A DNA stretch of 64,000 nucleotides from positions 1 through 64,000 of the forward strand of contig NZ_JAQIIO010000008.1 in the NCBI RefSeq assembly GCF_027891095.1, read 5' to 3'. Both the position numbers and the translations under genes were made by a program. The stretch comes from Aliiroseovarius salicola. GTDB taxonomy: Bacteria > Pseudomonadota > Alphaproteobacteria > Rhodobacterales > Rhodobacteraceae. The notes beneath the pieces are model-generated. The model saw nothing but the letters and a program-made list of their open reading frames with translations, searched no databases and was not told the origin of the DNA. This document shows, piece by piece, positions 8,745-17,462 of this stretch (within the stretch, counting starts at the first letter, position 1; every line of letters starts with the position of its first letter).

Positions 8745-9053
8745 AACATTGCGACAACAAGCCGATCCCAAACTTGGGGTCGGCTCGGCGGGTTCGGAGT
8801 TTCAAATCCGAAGTTGATAATCCTACATCTTCACTCCGCGCCTTCATGCTGGTTTCCGCACAAACCGCACACAAACCAAATCTCCCGGAAATTAACAGCG
8901 ACGTTTATTACGACACTCAATTGGCTCCAAAGCGCGATGATTTCCCCCGGGAACGTGGCATGATCAACACAAATTTGGGTCTCGCTTTAACGCTTATTTG
9001 GATGTTTTTCTCTACCCGCCTGCCAATTGCGCCAGAAACACGAGGAACTACAA
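8745..9053. other. Gap with two hairpins downstream of cpdB
   Basis: No gene is supported here. A hairpin at 8761-8785 (GCCGATCCC and GGGGTCGGC arms around AAACTT) and one at 8793-8812 (TTCGGA and TCCGAA arms) follow the cpdB stop and may end its transcript, though neither has a clear T-run. The rest (8815-9040) is AT-rich and probably carries the promoter of the next gene. GAGGAAC at 9042-9048 is that gene's ribosome site. Confidence 0.5.
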
Positions 9054-10553
9054 ATGCTTGATACGCCTTCAGCTTTGGAGCCCGAAATTCCAACATCCCT
9101 CTCGAACCAACATTATGACCTTATCATTGTCGGTGCGGGAGTGTGTGGCCTGAACGCGTTATATGTGGCGACGAAATATCTGCCGGCGACGGCACGGATA
9201 GCCCTCATTGAGCGGCGCGATGCTGCGGCGGGCATGTGGCAGAGCACGTATGATTATGTTCGCCTGCATCAGCCGCACCCGATGTTCACCGTGGGCAACA
9301 TGGCATGGGATTTGGACCAACCCCGGCAATATCTCGCGCGGGGGGCTGAAGTGCGCGATCATCTACAATCCTGTTTGGCAAAACTAAAATACAAACTGCG
9401 TCTGGATGAATTCTATGGACACGTTTCTGACGATATCGAAGAGGTCGCGTCACAAGGCGGTCACATCGTGCGGACAAACATCAAGCCGGTTGTGGGCGGT
9501 CCGGCGCAAACGTTGACGGCTGATCGGGCGATCTACGCAGCAGGCTATGCGATTTCGGAAATGCAGCCGCTCGAATGCTCTTCCGACAATGTGATCTCGA
9601 CGGCACCAGGTGGGCTGCCTGAAACCTTGGCCGACAATCCTGGCGCGCCTGTTTATGTGATTGGTGGAGGCAAGACTTCTATGGATACGGTGATGTCTGT
9701 CATGGCCGACAACGGGTCACACCAAATCAATGTAATCAACGGTCCGGGCACCTATTTTATCAATCGAAACAACGTTTTCCCGCTTGGGATGGGGCGCTGG
9801 AGCTCCGGCAGCCTGATCAGCCAATCCTTCGCTGATCTCGCGCTAAAATTCGACGGCACGAACGAGAGTGAGTTGAATGAATACGCCTTTCACCACTATG
9901 GCATCTGCCCAACCGGCACGCCGGGCCAGTCTATGTTTGGGATCCTTTCGGAAGAGGAAGGAAGCCAAATAAAGGAAGGGATCGAGGAAATAATTCCTGG
10001 GTATCTTGAGGACGTAATAGACACGGCAAACGGACCCAAAATGATTATGCGGGATGGCAGCCGCGTCACCGTGCCCGACGGCGCGATATTCGTGAACTGC
10101 ACAGGATGTTATTTTCACGACCATCCAAATGCGCTCGATCGGCCTTGCGTATCCAGACATGGTCGGCTGATTACGATTACGAAAAAGGACTCGCTGCATT
10201 TCATGACCAGTGTCGCTGGCTATTTCCTAACTCACATCATGTTTTTGGGGAAACACCAGTCGGTTCCGCTCTACGCCATCGACGCAGAGGCGCTGAACAA
10301 AAAGAGCAGGCACGCTTATTTCGCTGCCGATGCTACCCAGATCTACTTAAACCTCATGTTATGGTCCCGTAATATGCCGATGAATGTGCTCTTGAATTGC
10401 GGATTGGACCTCGATCGCTGGTTTCCCCTGCCGCGACGCGCAGCAGCGGCTCTTGGCATGTTGGCCAAAAGCAACGCGCACATGGCCCACTGCCGGGCTT
10501 CGCTCGACAAGGTGGCAGACGTGCATGGCGTGACCTGTCGGCCCATTTGTTAG
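9054..10553 (+). CDS. FAD-dependent monooxygenase-like oxidoreductase
   Basis: This 499-residue flavoprotein has the FAD fingerprint LIIVGAGVCGLNALYVA near residue 25, a flavin-monooxygenase-type segment (GMWQSTYDYVRLHQPHPMF) and a second Rossmann motif YVIGGGKTSMDTVMSV near residue 205 for NAD(P)H. The layout resembles class B flavin monooxygenases, which oxygenate soft nucleophiles or carbonyls, but the canonical FxGxxxHxxxW fingerprint was not found, so the substrate is unknown. The start at 9054 follows GAGGAAC at good spacing. The gene stands alone between cpdB and the tRNA-Ala element arm and may be accessory. Confidence 0.65.
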   Translation: MLDTPSALEPEIPTSLSNQHYDLIIVGAGVCGLNALYVATKYLPATARIALIERRDAAAGMWQSTYDYVRLHQPHPMFTVGNMAWDLDQPRQYLARGAEVRDHLQSCLAKLKYKLRLDEFYGHVSDDIEEVASQGGHIVRTNIKPVVGGPAQTLTADRAIYAAGYAISEMQPLECSSDNVISTAPGGLPETLADNPGAPVYVIGGGKTSMDTVMSVMADNGSHQINVINGPGTYFINRNNVFPLGMGRWSSGSLISQSFADLALKFDGTNESELNEYAFHHYGICPTGTPGQSMFGILSEEEGSQIKEGIEEIIPGYLEDVIDTANGPKMIMRDGSRVTVPDGAIFVNCTGCYFHDHPNALDRPCVSRHGRLITITKKDSLHFMTSVAGYFLTHIMFLGKHQSVPLYAIDAEALNKKSRHAYFAADATQIYLNLMLWSRNMPMNVLLNCGLDLDRWFPLPRRAAAALGMLAKSNAHMAHCRASLDKVADVHGVTCRPIC

Positions 10554-10740
10554 CGTTCAAATGACTTAAAAGGCAGACGCGCCCAGCTTTGTCTTAAAAC
10601 CGGGAGTTTCCAGAACATCCGCAAATTCCTTCTATATTCCCACCGTATTTGGAATCGGCGAATTTCGATGTGATGCCGACGGGCGAAAGCCAGAGTGACA
10701 CAAATTGAGCTTCAAACGCTCAAAGAAACTTCTGCTTTGA

Positions 10741-10922
10741 GCTCGAAACCGCCCTGAGCTGCGAACAAATCATATGACTGCTTGGGGTTTTCTCACATTT
10801 GTCACCCAAAGCGAGTGACACAGAGGTGACACAGGACTGCATGCAAAATGGTGACACAATGGGCGAATGGTATGCGGTTGCCGCGTAACCGGTTCAAACT
10901 AATATCAAATCTGCAAGCGAGG
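10741..10922. repeat. Older copy of the element's terminal arm
   Basis: About 180 bp here is clearly homologous to 18438-18609, which borders the intact tRNA-Ala. Shared blocks include GCTCGAAACCGCC, ACATTTGTCACCCAAA, GGACTGCATGCAAAATGGTG and ACCGCGTAAC. Both copies contain several TGTCAC/GTGACA motifs that could be integrase arm sites. Its position just outside the displaced att copy is best explained by an earlier related element in the same tRNA gene. Confidence 0.7.
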
Positions 10923-10970
10923 TTTGGTGGAGCCTAGCGGGGTCGAACCGCTGACCTCTTGCATGCCATG
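10923..10970. repeat. Attachment site copy (displaced tRNA-Ala 3' half)
   Basis: This 48-bp stretch is identical to 18610-18657 and corresponds to the tRNA-Ala from its anticodon loop through the encoded CCA plus two flanking bases. The rest of a tRNA does not follow, so it is a displaced 3' fragment created by integration. It marks the left end of the element. Confidence 0.9.
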
Positions 10971-11411
10971 GGCGATATAGGATTGTGAGGCCAGTTCACG
11001 TAAATGGAGGGAAGTGGACTGGATTGAACCGAATTGTAGATCCCCAGAAGACGTAGCGGTCAGATTGAAAGGTTCAATTTTCTGGAATTTGGTTGAAATT
11101 GATTGAATTCATGGGTGGTGACAGGGGAGTGACAAAATAGGCGATTTCATCCGAAATCCAAGGTCTACTCCCCGGCCCGAAGCCGACCTTGGAGGCCATT
11201 GCGGCGAATGGTAGGTTGAGCCCATTTTGTCCAATGCTGCGCGAACAACCAATGACTTTTGGGTTTGCAAAGCAGCCATTGAATGGATGCGGATCGAATG
11301 AACTCCACCGTCACTCAGATCTCCGACGCCATTCACCGAGGATTGCATTCCGTGCAATCCTCGGCATTCTGATTGAGTTGACGCGGTCATGGCTTTGGCG
11401 TCAAATCCGGT
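10971..11411. other. Left interior end of the integrative element, no gene seen
   Basis: This stretch of about 440 bp begins inside the left att copy. It contains GGTGACAGGGGAGTGACAAA near 11116, resembling the GTGACA motifs on the other arm, so it probably holds the second set of integrase arm sites. From about 11185 to 11290 the text resembles decayed coding or dispersed repeat sequence (phrases such as GACCTTGG and GCGGCGAATGG recur near 14860 and 17380). No convincing start-to-stop gene is visible. Confidence 0.5.
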
Positions 11412-11825
11412 TCACGCCCAACCCAGTTGACGCATTGAGATTCCATCGTTCCATATTTTCGTCATTTGGCGGATTTTACCGCCATCGAACTTCATCGAAT
11501 AGACGTAATCTGCAGCAATCGTATTGCCGGTTGGCGGAACGGGGCCGCCTTCACCAGTCTGAGTGCCGTGAAAGACGGCAAATGCCAGAACGGTGTCGCG
11601 TTCTTCATCTGCGGCAAAGCCCTTGAGTTCATAGTGCCCATTGGGCAAAGGCGTCAGCAGGCCTTTCATCCAGTTTGCGTAGGCCTCTAGTGTCAACGTA
11701 TCGGCCAAAGCGTCGGCCTGACAGGCAAATGACGCGTCGTCGTGGCAGTATTGTTGGCAGGCTTCCCAACCTTGTCCGGTTTCACAGGCTTCGAAGAAGT
11801 CACGTGCTGTTGTTGCGATGGTCAT
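11412..11825 (-). CDS. SnoaL-like (NTF2-fold) protein
   Basis: This small soluble protein of 137 residues has the size and hydrophobic pattern of the SnoaL/NTF2-like fold: an N-terminal helix (ARDFFEACETGQGWEACQQY), the sequence CHDDASFACQ, and C-terminal strands around YVYSMKFDGGKIRQMTKIW. The start at 11825 has AAGGAGCTAGG upstream. Such proteins are small-molecule-binding enzymes or stress-related polyketide-cyclase-like proteins; no specific reaction can be assigned. It is divergent from the large ATPase regulator (170 bp between starts), so it is a likely target of that regulator. It lies inside the integrative element. Confidence 0.65.
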   Translation of the reverse strand: MTIATTARDFFEACETGQGWEACQQYCHDDASFACQADALADTLTLEAYANWMKGLLTPLPNGHYELKGFAADEERDTVLAFAVFHGTQTGEGGPVPPTGNTIAADYVYSMKFDGGKIRQMTKIWNDGISMRQLGWA

Positions 11826-11995
11826 GTTCCTAGCTCCTTGGTTTCTATTCGGGGGCGTCCCGAATTTCCGATGTGAGTCAGGTTTACGGCCCCTTGAAGC
11901 GCCGAACATCTGCCAGGTGGCATATACCAGACTAAGAAATTTCCATATGCCACTCGAATTGTGCCAAAATCGCCTCATCCTGGGGAGGAACAGTA

Positions 11996-14713
11996 TTGAA
12001 TATCCAAACAAATCTACCGCTTGAGTTGTCTTCACTGGTGGGTCGCGATTCCGTGTTATCGGAACTACGCCAATTGATTGGCGCCGAGAGGTTGGTGACG
12101 CTTACCGGGCCCGGTGGTACCGGGAAGACGCGGATCGCAAAGAAAGTTGCTCGTTCTTTGGCTGAAGATTTCGAACATGGTGTGTGGTTCATCGATCTGA
12201 CCGGTGTGTTTCGTGACAGCGGCGTCGCCGGGGCCGTGTCACGGGTTTTGGGGTTGCTGGAAGAGGGCCAGATCGCCCTGTCCGAAACAATTGCCCGGCA
12301 ACTGGCCGATCGAAGTATTCTTCTGGTTCTGGACAATTGCGAACAGGTTCTGGCTGGATGTGCGGAGATGGTAGAGACAATATTGGCTAACGCACCAGAT
12401 GCGAGAGTGTTGGCCACAAGCCGAGAGCCGATGCACCTCACGGGTGAATATGTACGACAGATATTGCCGCTGCGCATTGATGACGGGATCGCGTTATTTG
12501 AAGAACGCGCGCGTCAGGCTGGTTCTCCTATCACGTTGAGTGACGCAAATTCTGCGACTGTTGGGGCGATTGTCGAGCGGTTGGACGGCGTTCCGCTGGC
12601 GATCGAGCTTGCTGCGGCCCGGACATCGATGATGGGGACGGAACAAATCCTGACCGGGCTGAACAATCGTTTTGACCTGCTGACCGGTGGTACGCGGAAT
12701 GCGACGGAGCATCACAAGTCGTTGCGTGCCTCGGTGGCTTGGAGTTATGACTTGATGACGACGTCGGAACAGGCGCTGGCCCGGCAATTGTGTGTGTTGC
12801 GTGGGTTCACACTGAACACCGCTGAGGCGATTGGCGCGGATGTTGTGCCCGACGGGGAGTCAATTCTCGATCTTTTGCAACGCCTTGTCGATATGTCGAT
12901 TGTGCAAGTGGAGCGCTCTGGAGTTGAGCCGCGATATCGTTTTCTGGAAACTGTGCGGGAGTTTCTTCTGGAGACGTTGACGGAAGCGGGCGAAACCAAT
13001 GATGCACGCAGCGCCCATCTGGCTCATTTTATTGAATTCGCGGAATACCGTGCACAGCGGTTGATCCTGGGCGACGGGCCCGAATTGATGGCGCAAATTC
13101 AAACAGAATTTGACAATCTGGAAGACGCTCTGGTTTTTGCCGAAAGCCAAGATGATCCCAGCCTGATGTTTCGACTTCTGACAGCGCTGACCGGATACTA
13201 TGAAATCTGGGGGCAGTATCAGCACGGTATGCGCTGGTTCGACAAAGCTTTGGCGCGATCCGGCGCGCCTGACGTCTTGACTGCGCGGGCGTTGTGGGGG
13301 GCATCCCATGTCTGTGCCTATGGTGGGCGAATGGATCTGGCCTATCCGCGCGCTCAGCGGGCCTTGGAAATGGCGCAGCAGATTGGCGATGTCTGGACCG
13401 AAGCGCGTGCGCTGGACATAATCGGATTCGCCCAGTCGGTTTCAGAGCCGGCAGAAGCCTACAAATCCTTGAGCCGCTGCATCGAATTGGGGGGTGAGAT
13501 CAAGGATGACTGGGCAGAAACCCATGGCATCAAGATCATCACCTCTGTTTATCTCTTTTCGCACGAGGTCGCAGGTGGCAGCGCATCAATCGAAAATGTT
13601 CTGGCCATCGCGGACAAACACCAAAGTCGATATCTTCGAGCATGGGCAAACGCGGTCAAAGGATACTTTGCCCGCGATGGCGGTGATTTGGATGCCGCGA
13701 AAGAAGCACTTGCGGTTTCAATTGAAAATGCTGGCTATGTGGGTGACCCGGCGACAGGTGGATTTGCGATCGCCTGGTCTGCAGCATTGAAGGCAGATCG
13801 GGGACAGGTTGATGAAGCGCGCCGGGAAATGCTGGGCACCATGCAAACGGCGAATGTGACGGGAACGTTTCTTGCCGTGCCCGAAACCATGTTCCAATTG
13901 GGCATGATTGAAGTCGGGGCTGGCAATCCACAGGCCACTCTGGACATGATCGGCGGGCATGTTGAGGGATTGAATTCCGCAGGGATTCCCGTCTGGGCGG
14001 CGCAACTGGCAGTGGCCTCCGCCGCGGCGCAGATTGCTTTGGGTGGTCTCGATGAGGCAAAGGCACTGCTAGATGATGCCGAAGAAATGTCTGCATCCCT
14101 GAAAAACCCTTTCATCAATGGGTTGATTTGCTACCTGCGCGGCCGTCATGCGCTGGCACGGGGCGATATCGGAGAGACCGAAGCGCGTCTCCACAAAGCG
14201 CTGGAAATTCAGCGCGACGCAGGCCTGTTACCCGGATTGCTGCGGACCATGGAAGCCATCGCCAGCGTCTTGGTCAGCAAAGATAAGCCCGAAGATGCGG
14301 CGCGCGTTCTGGCCTTCATTGATAAGACACGATCCGAAATCCGGTTTATTCGCGGCGCAGCGGAGGACACAGAACATGAATCTTTAATCGATCAGCTTGA
14401 TCAAATTCTGGGCGATGAAGCCCATTCAGATATCAATGACACCGCAGCAAGCGCAGATCTCGAAGAGATTATCGGCTTGATCTCCCGTATGAGGGGCAAG
14501 CGCGCCCGGCCATTAATGGGATGGGATAGTCTGACCCCCACTGAACGCCGCGTAGTTTCACTTGCGACCGAGGGTCTATCCAATCCCGAAATCGCGGAAC
14601 GCATGTTCATTGCCCGCGGGACGGTGAAAGTTCACCTGTCTCACATCTATGAAAAGCTGGATGTGAAATCGCGCACTCAACTCGCGGCGAAGGCGGTTGC
14701 TGACGAGTTTTGA
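11996..14713 (+). CDS. STAND-type ATPase transcriptional regulator with LuxR C-terminus
   Basis: This 905-residue protein begins with a TTG codon at 11996, supported by GGGGAGGAA five bases upstream. An N-terminal NB-ARC/AfsR-like ATPase has Walker A GPGGTGKTR (about residues 37-45), Walker B ILLVLDNCEQ and ATSREP, followed by a winged-helix linker. The middle (about 330-780) is helical and TPR-like, and the C-terminus is a LuxR helix-turn-helix (LTPTERRVVSLATEGLSNPE, then IAERMFIARGTVKVHLSHIY). The build resembles MalT/AfsR-class signal-integrating switches, in which ligand binding to the TPR region releases an ADP-locked ATPase to oligomerise and activate transcription. It is cargo of the element, and the divergent SnoaL gene is its nearest candidate target. 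Confidence 0.82.
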   Translation: MNIQTNLPLELSSLVGRDSVLSELRQLIGAERLVTLTGPGGTGKTRIAKKVARSLAEDFEHGVWFIDLTGVFRDSGVAGAVSRVLGLLEEGQIALSETIARQLADRSILLVLDNCEQVLAGCAEMVETILANAPDARVLATSREPMHLTGEYVRQILPLRIDDGIALFEERARQAGSPITLSDANSATVGAIVERLDGVPLAIELAAARTSMMGTEQILTGLNNRFDLLTGGTRNATEHHKSLRASVAWSYDLMTTSEQALARQLCVLRGFTLNTAEAIGADVVPDGESILDLLQRLVDMSIVQVERSGVEPRYRFLETVREFLLETLTEAGETNDARSAHLAHFIEFAEYRAQRLILGDGPELMAQIQTEFDNLEDALVFAESQDDPSLMFRLLTALTGYYEIWGQYQHGMRWFDKALARSGAPDVLTARALWGASHVCAYGGRMDLAYPRAQRALEMAQQIGDVWTEARALDIIGFAQSVSEPAEAYKSLSRCIELGGEIKDDWAETHGIKIITSVYLFSHEVAGGSASIENVLAIADKHQSRYLRAWANAVKGYFARDGGDLDAAKEALAVSIENAGYVGDPATGGFAIAWSAALKADRGQVDEARREMLGTMQTANVTGTFLAVPETMFQLGMIEVGAGNPQATLDMIGGHVEGLNSAGIPVWAAQLAVASAAAQIALGGLDEAKALLDDAEEMSASLKNPFINGLICYLRGRHALARGDIGETEARLHKALEIQRDAGLLPGLLRTMEAIASVLVSKDKPEDAARVLAFIDKTRSEIRFIRGAAEDTEHESLIDQLDQILGDEAHSDINDTAASADLEEIIGLISRMRGKRARPLMGWDSLTPTERRVVSLATEGLSNPEIAERMFIARGTVKVHLSHIYEKLDVKSRTQLAAKAVADEF

Positions 14714-15163
14714 ACCATAAAATCCTGACCGAGTTTTTTAGTTGGCGGTTTCCATACGCATCAATATCCAACTCGCTTTCATGGTATGCGTCGAGAGTGA
14801 CTCGTCATTGAAAGCTGACATTGGAACACTGGCAGCGAAAGGCCGCTCTGTTGCGCATTGCCGACCTTGGCGGAAACAGCAGCGAACGGCTACTTTCCAC
14901 CGTTTTCATCCTTTCAACCCGGATCAAGATCACACAATACTGACCTCTTGCTTGGCGTCTATGAAGCTCAGATTGATTTTCATGAAATCAGCGAACGCCT
15001 TCTAATATTCTCTGCGATATCGAGAGTCATCTTCGAGGTAATGAACTACCTCTTGGGGGCATAGTCATCCGACGAACATGAAATCCTTGGTCATTCGGAT
15101 GTCACTTCTCGAAGGCGCTGAAGGCGGTTCAAGGTCTGACCTTTTATGGAGATATCGGGAATT
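14714..15163. other. Non-coding stretch after the STAND regulator
   Basis: No supported gene. The stretch 14830-14900 (around GCAGCGAAAGGCCG and CGACCTTGGCGG) resembles decayed sequence also seen near 11185 and 17370, so it may be a dispersed, eroded repeat. Short open frames here lack ribosome sites and family features. Confidence 0.4.
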
Positions 15164-15190
15164 CGCCTACACTGCCTACATCGCCTACAC
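15164..15190 (+). repeat. Iteron cluster 1 (three 9-bp units)
   Basis: Three head-to-tail units CGCCTACAC, TGCCTACAT, CGCCTACAC. The same 9-bp unit recurs in two more three-unit clusters at 15535 and 15672. The regular 9-bp period and the grouping suggest binding sites for an element-encoded protein. Confidence 0.75.
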
Positions 15191-15257
15191 TGAGATTTTG
15201 CCCATTGACTTGGGGGGATTGCAGCTTCGGTGCAATGATAAAGATAGGGAGGTTCCG

Positions 15258-15452
15258 ATGTCGGACGAAGACGAATAATAAATACCGGATTGGTTGAAAG
15301 CCATTCCTCCGCAATCTGATGAAGAAACATGGGCGCATATTGAGTGGCGCTTCCACGATCTTCTCGACACCCTCAATCAAGTTAAACTCGAAACCGAAAA
15401 GCAGGCGGTTCCGCAACGCCATGGTGTCGGCACCAAGGATCTCGGGGTTTGA
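15258..15452 (+). pseudogene. Short gene interrupted by double stop
   Basis: An ATG at 15258 with a strong ribosome site (GGGAGGTTCCG) opens MSDEDE, then meets TAA TAA. The same frame continues with protein-like sequence (IPDWLKAIPPQSDEETWAHI, then EWRFHDLLDTLNQVKLE) to a stop at 15452. It looks like a small acidic element protein broken by the double stop, or a very short ORF followed by a separate one. A following frame (to 15522) ends ALAREVAAQDNGDGDGHGDF and could be the continued C-terminus after a frameshift. The family is not recognised. Confidence 0.4.
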
Positions 15453-15534
15453 AGGCGCCGCCTTGGCCCGGGAGGTTGCGGCCCAGGACAATGGTGACGG
15501 CGATGGTCATGGCGATTTTTGAGACCCGCTGCAA

Positions 15535-15561
15535 GTGTAGGCAGTGTAGGCAGTGTAGGCG
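15535..15561 (-). repeat. Iteron cluster 2 (three 9-bp units, inverted)
   Basis: GTGTAGGCA, GTGTAGGCA, GTGTAGGCG in tandem: the reverse complement of the cluster 1 unit. With cluster 3 it forms a long imperfect inverted repeat around about 110 bp of GC-rich sequence that holds no convincing gene. Confidence 0.8.
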
Positions 15562-15671
15562 TCCCCCGACCTTTAAACTGGAGGGGGTGGGATACGGCGC
15601 CCTCCCGCACATCGCCTCGGTGCCCCCGCGGGCAGCAGCGCGTGGGGCGCCACACATCCGGGGTAGGACGG

Positions 15672-15698
15672 CGTCTACACTGTCTACACTGCCTACAC
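15672..15698 (+). repeat. Iteron cluster 3 (three 9-bp units)
   Basis: CGTCTACAC, TGTCTACAC, TGCCTACAC in tandem, oriented like cluster 1 and opposite to cluster 2. Together the three clusters hold nine units. Candidate roles are a replication origin for the excised element or an operator array for its regulator. Confidence 0.8.
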
Positions 15699-15740
15699 TT
15701 ACCCCCACCCCTGCCTCTTTCGCCCCTACCCCGCGAGACA

Positions 15741-15881
15741 GGTGGTCAGGTGGTCAGCGCCCCGTGCGGTGCTCAATCCCCACCCCCTCGTACCTCCGTC
15801 CCGACGGGCTCTCGCCGATCCCCGCCTCCAAGACCATCCCTGTGACCACCTCCACCCTCTGGACCACCTCAGAGGTGGTCC
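15741..15881. promoter_or_regulatory. GTGGTC repeat array upstream of the integrase
   Basis: Two direct GGTGGTCA repeats at 15741-15756 are followed by GTGACCACCTC at 15842 and an almost perfect dyad at 15861-15881 with arms GGACCACCTC and GAGGTGGTCC around one base. The array ends 90 bp before the integrase start. Such repeats are typical operators for an excisionase or repressor controlling integrase expression; no such protein gene is recognised in the element. Confidence 0.55.
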
Positions 15882-15971
15882 GGGGCCCTCTTGCATTGCG
15901 GCACCGTGCAAAATTGTGTGCGGGTCCGCCGCGTGTTTTTCTTGGGCTTTTTTCTTTCGAGGAGGGAGACC

Positions 15972-17222
15972 ATGGCTAAGTTCAACCCGACCATCGGCAG
16001 GTGGACCCGCCGCCGTCGCAACGCGGCTGGCAAGCGGGTCACCGACAAAAAATGGGTCGTCAACTATCGCTGCCCCGAGACCGGGCGCAAACGGCGTATC
16101 TCTTTTCAGACCAAAGCCAAAGCCGAAGAATATCGGGAGGCGTTGATTGCTTCGGTCACCGGCGAACGCTACTTCAACCCCAACATCAACCCGACCGTCG
16201 CCGAGGTGGTGAAGCATTGGCTTGAGACCAAGCGCGGCCTCGTAAAACCGCAGACCATCTCGGGCTACCGGCCCCTGCTCAAGATCATCGTGGGGCCGCT
16301 ACTTCAGGGCACCCCCCAGGAACGTGTCCACTATGCCCTGACCGGCGAGAAGCCAAAGCACGACACCAAGCTCTTGCAAATGCTGGGGCCTTTCCTCGTC
16401 TCCGAGCTGACCACCGCGCAGCTGCGCCGCTGGCACAGCAAAGTTCGCGAGGAAGTGGGCGCCCATACCGCCAACCGGGTCATGTCGATGTTGAAGGGCA
16501 TCCTTGCCTTGGCCGAGGAGGACTTTGGCGTGCGGGTGTGCTCGATGCCCACCAATCTGGCAAAGCGGAAGGCGAAGCCGAAGAAGGAGATCCTGTCGCC
16601 TGAGGAAGTGGCCAAGCTTTTGGCCCATGCTCGTTCGGATAAGGAACGCGGCATCTTCTATGCCTTCCCCTTCCTGACCGGTGTACGCGTCTCCGAGCAG
16701 TTGGGGCTCTTGTGGGACGACATCGATCTTGACCGCAACATCATCACCATCCGGCGGGTGCAGGAGCGTGATGGCAGCACCACCGACCAGACCAAGACGG
16801 AAGCGGGCGAACGCGAGATCCCGATTTCGCCGACCCTGCGCGCCATGCTGCTTGAGTGGCGGCTCACCTGCCCGCGTCTTGACGGCGAGCTCTATCGGGT
16901 GTTCCCGGGGCCCGGCGTGCCCCAGCAATGGCCCCTGCCCCGTCTGGGTGGCGGCGGCCCGGTGCTTTATTCCAACTTCCTCAAGCGCTATTGGCGTCCT
17001 GCCTTCGAGGCCGCAGGGGTGCGTTATGTGACCCACCACTCCGCGCGGCACAGCTTTGTCTCCACCTTGCAAGCGCAGGGTGTCGAGGTGGGGCTGGTGG
17101 CCAAGCTCGCGGGGCATGCCAATCCGGCCGTCACGCTCGGGCACTACACCCAAGCGGTGCGCGGTGGGGCCGAAGCGGTAGCAGTGCTGGATCGGGCCTA
17201 TCAGGTCGGGAGTGGGGTCTGA
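15972..17222 (+). CDS. int: Tyrosine site-specific integrase
   Basis: This 416-residue phage-type integrase starts at the ATG at 15972 after GAGGAGGGAGACC. An N-terminal arm-binding region (WVVNYRCPETGRKRRISF) is followed by a core-binding SAM-like domain (about 75-200) and the catalytic domain with TGVRVSEQLGLLW (catalytic Arg), a Lys in the beta hairpin near TKTEAGEREIPI, HHSARHSFVSTL (His-x-x-Arg), LAGHANPAVTLGHYTQ (His and the Tyr nucleophile). It inserts the element into tRNA-Ala(GGC) at the 48-bp att core. It reads toward the tRNA and is 1.4 kb from it, with one cargo gene between. All catalytic residues appear present, so the enzyme may be active. Confidence 0.92.
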   Translation: MAKFNPTIGRWTRRRRNAAGKRVTDKKWVVNYRCPETGRKRRISFQTKAKAEEYREALIASVTGERYFNPNINPTVAEVVKHWLETKRGLVKPQTISGYRPLLKIIVGPLLQGTPQERVHYALTGEKPKHDTKLLQMLGPFLVSELTTAQLRRWHSKVREEVGAHTANRVMSMLKGILALAEEDFGVRVCSMPTNLAKRKAKPKKEILSPEEVAKLLAHARSDKERGIFYAFPFLTGVRVSEQLGLLWDDIDLDRNIITIRRVQERDGSTTDQTKTEAGEREIPISPTLRAMLLEWRLTCPRLDGELYRVFPGPGVPQQWPLPRLGGGGPVLYSNFLKRYWRPAFEAAGVRYVTHHSARHSFVSTLQAQGVEVGLVAKLAGHANPAVTLGHYTQAVRGGAEAVAVLDRAYQVGSGV

Positions 17223-17462
17223 TGGGGGAGCCCGGGAGTGAGCCGAGGGCTTCCAGCTATGGGGATAGCCCCGCGCCCCGCCCCGCGTCTCCGTGGTATC
17301 TCCCGTGGGTGCGGAGATGGTGCTGCAGCACCCAGACGCCCCTGCGCGCAGACTGAGCCAGGGTGAGGATGGGGAGCGGCCATTCGCCGCGCTTCACATT
17401 AAGGTCCGCAAAGCGGACAAAACTGACCTTGGCGGACACCGAGTCTGTGATACCTCTCTAAC

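Noticed and set aside
14742..15064. Small plus-strand frames after the STAND regulator
   Set aside because: No ribosome sites, no recognisable features, overlapping frames of similar length; treated as non-coding.
15535..15698. Inverted iteron clusters as a CRISPR array
   Set aside because: Units are only 9 bp, contiguous and without spacers, and the clusters are inverted; not CRISPR-like.
15449..15979. GC-rich frame of 176 codons covering the iterons
   Set aside because: Its translation is low-complexity Pro/Arg/Thr and simply reads through the repeat arrays.
17223..17462. Possible small gene between integrase and DMT exporter
   Set aside because: GC-rich, no start with a ribosome site in a credible frame, and no family features.
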